The position numbers were made by a program, and so were the translations under genes. The notes beneath the pieces are model-generated. The model did not search any database. It saw only the letters and a program-made list of their open reading frames with translations, and was not told the origin of the DNA. Of a stretch of 17,164 nucleotides of DNA, positions 13,911 to 17,164 are shown one piece after another. Position 1 is the stretch's first letter; every line of letters begins with the position of its first letter. Source of the stretch: Intrasporangiaceae bacterium (GTDB taxonomy: Bacteria; Actinomycetota; Actinomycetes; Actinomycetales; Dermatophilaceae); NCBI GenBank assembly GCA_012518475.1, contig JAAYSB010000268.1, forward strand, positions 1 through 17,164, given 5' to 3'.

Positions 13911-13946
13911 CGTGCAACAACCTGGTAATTGCCAGGTTGTGGCACG
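13911..13946. promoter_or_regulatory. 36-bp dyad, candidate operator of the molybdate operon
   Basis: The sequence is symmetric about 13928/13929. CGTGC, then ACAACCTGG, then AATT at the centre are matched by CCAGGTTGT and GCACG, with only two mismatched pairs out of 18 (13916/13941 and 13926/13931). The centre lies about 53 bases upstream of the operon's predicted start, abutting the -35 region. It could instead be a hairpin ending the VWA transcript, whose stop is 15 bases away, but no T-run follows in either direction. Confidence 0.55.
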
Positions 13947-13960
13947 GTGAGAGTGGTGGG

Positions 13961-16039
13961 TCAGTCGTCGACCCACCAGCCGCGCGAGCCGCCGAACCAG
14001 TCGCTCGTATGGGTCCAGCCGGCGTCGAAACCGTACCGGGCACCGAGATAGGAGCCGACGACGGCGGCGCCGAGGTCATCGAGCTCGGGGGCGACGACCC
14101 TGCCGTCGACGCGGCGAGCCATCTGTTCGACGAAACGCGCCAGCCCGGGGTCCTCGCCGAGCCGGAAGAACGTCGCCTGAGCCCCGAGCCGTCGGGCTGC
14201 ATCGAGCTCCTCGACGGTGCGCGCGATCGTCTGCGGGTGCGGGGGATAGTCGAACCAGGCGTGACCGTCGGCCATGAGGTGTGCCGTCGGCTCGCCGTCG
14301 GTGACGATGAGGAGCACGGGCTGCTCCCCGGAGTGCTTGCGGAAGTGCCGGTTCGCCAGGAGCAGGCCGTGGTGCAGGTTCGTCCCCTTGTCCCAGAGCG
14401 CGTCCAGCCCGGTGAGCTCCTCGATCGAGGTCGTCCGCGCGAACCGGCCGAAGGTGATGAGGCTGAGATGGTCACCCCGGAACCGCGTCGAGATGAGCTG
14501 GTGCAGGGCGAGGGCGGTCCGCTTCATCGGCACCCACCGCCCGTCCATCGCCATCGAGAACGACGTGTCGACGAGCAGAGCGACCGCCGAGCGGGTTCTC
14601 GCCTCGGTCTCGGTGACCTCGATGTCGCGCATGTCGATCTGTATGCCGCGCGCCGCATCCCGCCCCTCGGCCACGGTGCGGGTCACCGCGTTGGTGACGG
14701 TCCGGGTCACGTCCCACGGCTCGGTGTCGCCGAACTGCCACTCCCGGGAGGCCCCGCTGCGCTCGCCTGCTGCGCCGGCAAGACGGGAGTCGCGCTGACC
14801 CTGGCGGGTCGAGAGACGGTTCGTCGCGTCCCTGAGCAGCTCCTTGCCCAGTCGGCGCATCGCCTTGGGCGAGAGGCGCAGTGAGCCGTCGGAGTCGCGG
14901 TGCAGGTAGCCGCTGTCGCGCAGGGCCTTCTCGAGCTCGGCAAGGGTGCGTGCCTCGACGGCCGCATCGTCTCCGAGGTGCCGGGCGAGCGAGTCCAGGT
15001 CGATGTCGTCCATCCGGGCCCCCGGATAGGACTGGCTGAGCTGCTCGGCGAGAGCATCGAGATCGGCGACGTCCTGGAGGACTCCGGTTCCGTCACCGAG
15101 GCCGAGCCCCTGCTGGCCGGGCTGGCCACCGCGTCCTTCGCCGAACTGCTCCGACCCGCCCCAGTCCTCACCGGGCCGCAGCGCCTGAAGGTTGGCCCCG
15201 AGCTGTGCGAGGGACTGCGCCAGCTCGGGGGAGCCGAAGGCCTGGGCGGAAAGCTCCATGAGCTCGCGGCGCTGCTCCTCGGTCATGGAGTTGAGCATCC
15301 GCTGGGCTGCGGCCGACCTCTGCGCGAGGGCGTCGATGAGCTCCTCGACCGAGGAGGGCTGCTCGGGGAAGAAGTCCCCGTGCCCGTCCATGAAGCGCTC
15401 GAAGTCCTCGGTCGTGTCCTCCCCGCGAGCGTGCTTGTCCAGCAGCTCGTTGAGGTCGTCGAGCATGTCCTGGACGTGCTGCCGGTCGGCGTCGGTGGCG
15501 TTCTCGAGCGCCTGCTTCATGCCGGCGAACTGCTGGTCGAGCATCTCCCGACCGAGGAGGTCCTTGATCTGCTCGAAGGTCTGCCTGGCGTCGCCTGACT
15601 GCCAGTCATAGCTGCCGAGCTCGCTCACGGCTGCCGCCGTCGAGGCGGGCAGGGCGTCGAGCCGGGTCTCGCGAAAGGCCCGGTCGGTGTCGTCCATCGT
15701 CACGTCCCGTGCGAGCTGTCCGCGTTCCTGGAGGACTGCCGTGTCGAGCAGGTCGCGGATCTCGTCGAGGGTGCGGCCGAGGGAGTGGTTCTCGAGCAGG
15801 TCGCGTCGCTTCTGCGCGATCCGGCGGGCAAGGTCATCGAGTCCGGTGGTGGAGTGCCCGCCGCGCCGCAGGAACTCGCGCATCGCCCGTTCGGGCGAGG
15901 TGCCGGCCATGACGTCCTCACCGATCGCGTCCAGAGCCTCCGCGAGGTCGACGGGAGGTGCGAGCGGGTCCGGGCCGCCCGCATACCTCCCGTAGCGCGA
16001 GCGGCGCTGGAATCTCGGCGAGTTGGGACGCTCAGCCAT
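13961..16039 (-). CDS. VWA-domain protein, partner of a MoxR/Mg-chelatase-type AAA+ ATPase
   Basis: 692 residues, no signal peptide or membrane helix. The first ~450 residues are helical, charged and rich in Leu/Glu/Arg/Gln, resembling a long scaffold, with a Gly/Gln-rich break (EGRGGQPGQQGLGLGDG) near residue 355. The von Willebrand A domain spans about 485-660 with a complete metal-ion-dependent adhesion site: Asp491-x-Ser493-x-Ser495 (DTSFS), Thr553 (KGTNLHHG) and Asp581 (VTDGEPT). The ATG start at 16039 overlaps the ATPase stop by 8 bases. AAA+/VWA pairs of this kind act in metal insertion or remodelling of protein complexes; the target here is unknown. The open frame continues upstream to 16615 but lies within the ATPase gene. 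Confidence 0.88.
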   Translation of the reverse strand: MAERPNSPRFQRRSRYGRYAGGPDPLAPPVDLAEALDAIGEDVMAGTSPERAMREFLRRGGHSTTGLDDLARRIAQKRRDLLENHSLGRTLDEIRDLLDTAVLQERGQLARDVTMDDTDRAFRETRLDALPASTAAAVSELGSYDWQSGDARQTFEQIKDLLGREMLDQQFAGMKQALENATDADRQHVQDMLDDLNELLDKHARGEDTTEDFERFMDGHGDFFPEQPSSVEELIDALAQRSAAAQRMLNSMTEEQRRELMELSAQAFGSPELAQSLAQLGANLQALRPGEDWGGSEQFGEGRGGQPGQQGLGLGDGTGVLQDVADLDALAEQLSQSYPGARMDDIDLDSLARHLGDDAAVEARTLAELEKALRDSGYLHRDSDGSLRLSPKAMRRLGKELLRDATNRLSTRQGQRDSRLAGAAGERSGASREWQFGDTEPWDVTRTVTNAVTRTVAEGRDAARGIQIDMRDIEVTETEARTRSAVALLVDTSFSMAMDGRWVPMKRTALALHQLISTRFRGDHLSLITFGRFARTTSIEELTGLDALWDKGTNLHHGLLLANRHFRKHSGEQPVLLIVTDGEPTAHLMADGHAWFDYPPHPQTIARTVEELDAARRLGAQATFFRLGEDPGLARFVEQMARRVDGRVVAPELDDLGAAVVGSYLGARYGFDAGWTHTSDWFGGSRGWWVDD

Positions 16040-17164
16040 AGACGGTCCGGTCCCCGTCGGAGTCCTTGGCGATCTTGCGGGCGAGGAATAGTCCCTCAAG
16101 GGCCAGCTCGATGGCGCTTGCCCGCTCACCGGCTGACTGCGCCCCGAACCGGTCGGCGATCTCGTCGTAGAGGTCGCTGTCACCGAGGTCCGGCAGCTCA
16201 CCGAGCAGCTCCTCGCCGGTGACGTTCTCGCCGGTGACGACGAGGACGCCACCGTCCATCGCCTCGACGAGGGGCGCGAAGTCGATCCCGCGGAAGTGCT
16301 CCCGGACGGTCTCGGCGGTCGCGGTCCGCAGCAGGTGCTGGAGGTGGTCGCGTTCCCGACCCTCCTCGCCGGCCTCGAACTCGACCTTGCCGCCGAGCAC
16401 GTCGACCGCGGTCTCGAGATCGACGACCCGCGCCACTGCCTCCGACTCGCCACGGACCGTCGCCCGGTGCAGCGCCGAGGCGGCCACGGTCTCGGCCCCC
16501 GCGATCGAGAAGCGCGCCGAGACGCCGGAGCGCTGGTCGACGGCGTTCGACCCCCGCAGACCCCGGGTGAACCTCGAGAGGATCTCGATGATGACGTCGG
16601 GGACGTCGGCGACAAGGTTGGCCTCCTGGCGGACCACGGCCACCTCGTCGGTCAGCTCCACCGGGTAGTGCGTGCGGATCTCGGCGCCGAAGCGGTCCTT
16701 GAGCGGGGTGATGATCCGGCCGCGGTTCGTGTAGTCCTCGGGGTTTGCGGACGCCACGACGAGGACGTCGAGAGGCAGGCGCAGGACATAGCCGCGGATC
16801 TGGATGTCGCGCTCCTCCATGACGTTGAGCATCGCGACCTGGATGCGCTCGGCGAGGTCCGGCAGCTCGTTGATCGCGACGATGCCGCGGTGGCTGCGGG
16901 GGATGAGCCCGAAGTGGATCGTCTCCGGGTCGCCAAGGCGGCGTCCCTCAGCGACGCGCATCGGGTCGACGTCGCCGATGAGGTCGCCGACGGAGGTGTC
17001 CGGCGTGGCGAGCTTCTCGCCGTAGCGCAGCGAGCGGTGCAACCAGGCGACCGGCAGGTCGTCGCCCTCGGCCGCCACCCGGCGCCGCGAGGCCGGCGTG
17101 AGGGGTGCGTAGGGGTGCTCGTTGAGCTCGCTGCCCTCGATGACGGGGGTCCACTCGTCGAGCA
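16032..17164 (-). CDS. AAA+ ATPase, magnesium-chelatase/MoxR type (5' end outside window)
   Basis: 376 residues are visible, open to the right edge as ...LDEWTPVIEGSELNEHPYAP, so the gene begins outside; the Walker A loop lies upstream or is not visible. Seen here are the Walker B region GIVAINELPDL (Asn in place of the usual Asp), sensor-1 ASANPEDYTNRG, the arginine-finger region ITPLKDRFG, and a C-terminal lid (VDQRSGVSARFSIAGAETV). These match a magnesium-chelatase-annotated family found outside photosynthetic bacteria. Its stop overlaps the VWA gene start by 8 bases, so the two are co-translated and probably form a complex in which ATP hydrolysis drives the VWA protein. A valine GTG at 17078 is internal, not the start. 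Confidence 0.87.
   Translation of the reverse strand, partial: LDEWTPVIEGSELNEHPYAPLTPASRRRVAAEGDDLPVAWLHRSLRYGEKLATPDTSVGDLIGDVDPMRVAEGRRLGDPETIHFGLIPRSHRGIVAINELPDLAERIQVAMLNVMEERDIQIRGYVLRLPLDVLVVASANPEDYTNRGRIITPLKDRFGAEIRTHYPVELTDEVAVVRQEANLVADVPDVIIEILSRFTRGLRGSNAVDQRSGVSARFSIAGAETVAASALHRATVRGESEAVARVVDLETAVDVLGGKVEFEAGEEGRERDHLQHLLRTATAETVREHFRGIDFAPLVEAMDGGVLVVTGENVTGEELLGELPDLGDSDLYDEIADRFGAQSAGERASAIELALEGLFLARKIAKDSDGDRTVYG

Noticed and set aside
13876..13960. Molybdenum-cofactor riboswitch before the molybdate operon
   Set aside because: The -10 box lies 7 bases from the start codon, leaving no 5' leader to hold one, and the only structure is the upstream dyad.
16040..16615. Upstream extension of the VWA frame
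   Set aside because: The extension is Arg/Ser/Pro-rich and lies inside the AAA+ gene. The ATG at 16039 overlapping its stop is a standard coupled start.

Overview
The window is about 70% GC chromosomal DNA with strongly G/C-ending codons. It reads as a high-GC Gram-positive bacterium (Actinomycetota). The markers are a DUF222/HNH protein, a DUF4190 plus septum-formation-type protein, a DUF5995 protein, and several genes whose -10 hexamer lies 6-7 bases before the start codon, as in leaderless actinobacterial mRNAs. A Micrococcales / Intrasporangiaceae-like host is my guess; no rRNA or other phylogenetic marker is present. I see no tRNA, CRISPR array, insertion sequence or prophage.

Left part (1-5500, mostly + strand): the start of a secreted protein on the minus strand runs off the left edge. 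Next comes gabT (GABA aminotransferase), coupled by a GTGA overlap to an MFS transporter, then a DUF222/HNH endonuclease-type gene. After that lies a hairpin-rich stretch ending in the strongest intrinsic terminator of the window (4981-5025), and a short-chain dehydrogenase remnant that has lost its N-terminus and its YxxxK active site.

Middle (5500-10800): an NYN/OST-HTH predicted RNA-binding nuclease on the + strand faces four minus-strand genes. These are a type II 3-hydroxyacyl-CoA dehydrogenase (SDR), a proline-rich DUF4190/septum-formation membrane protein, an acyl-CoA dehydrogenase and a DUF5995 protein. The two dehydrogenases fit fatty-acid or branched-chain acyl-CoA degradation, but they are separated by the membrane-protein gene.

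Right part (10800-17164, minus strand): a compact molybdate-uptake operon reads HTH-Mop regulator > modA > modB > modC, with every junction overlapping by 4 bp. A 36-bp, nearly perfect dyad sits immediately upstream of the operon's predicted leaderless promoter and is a candidate operator for the HTH-Mop protein. Upstream is an AAA+ ATPase (magnesium-chelatase/MoxR type, 5' end beyond the window) overlapping by 8 bp a VWA-domain protein with an intact MIDAS site.

The items most worth checking are the HTH-Mop protein with its dyad, and the structured RNA-like segment at 4890-5025.
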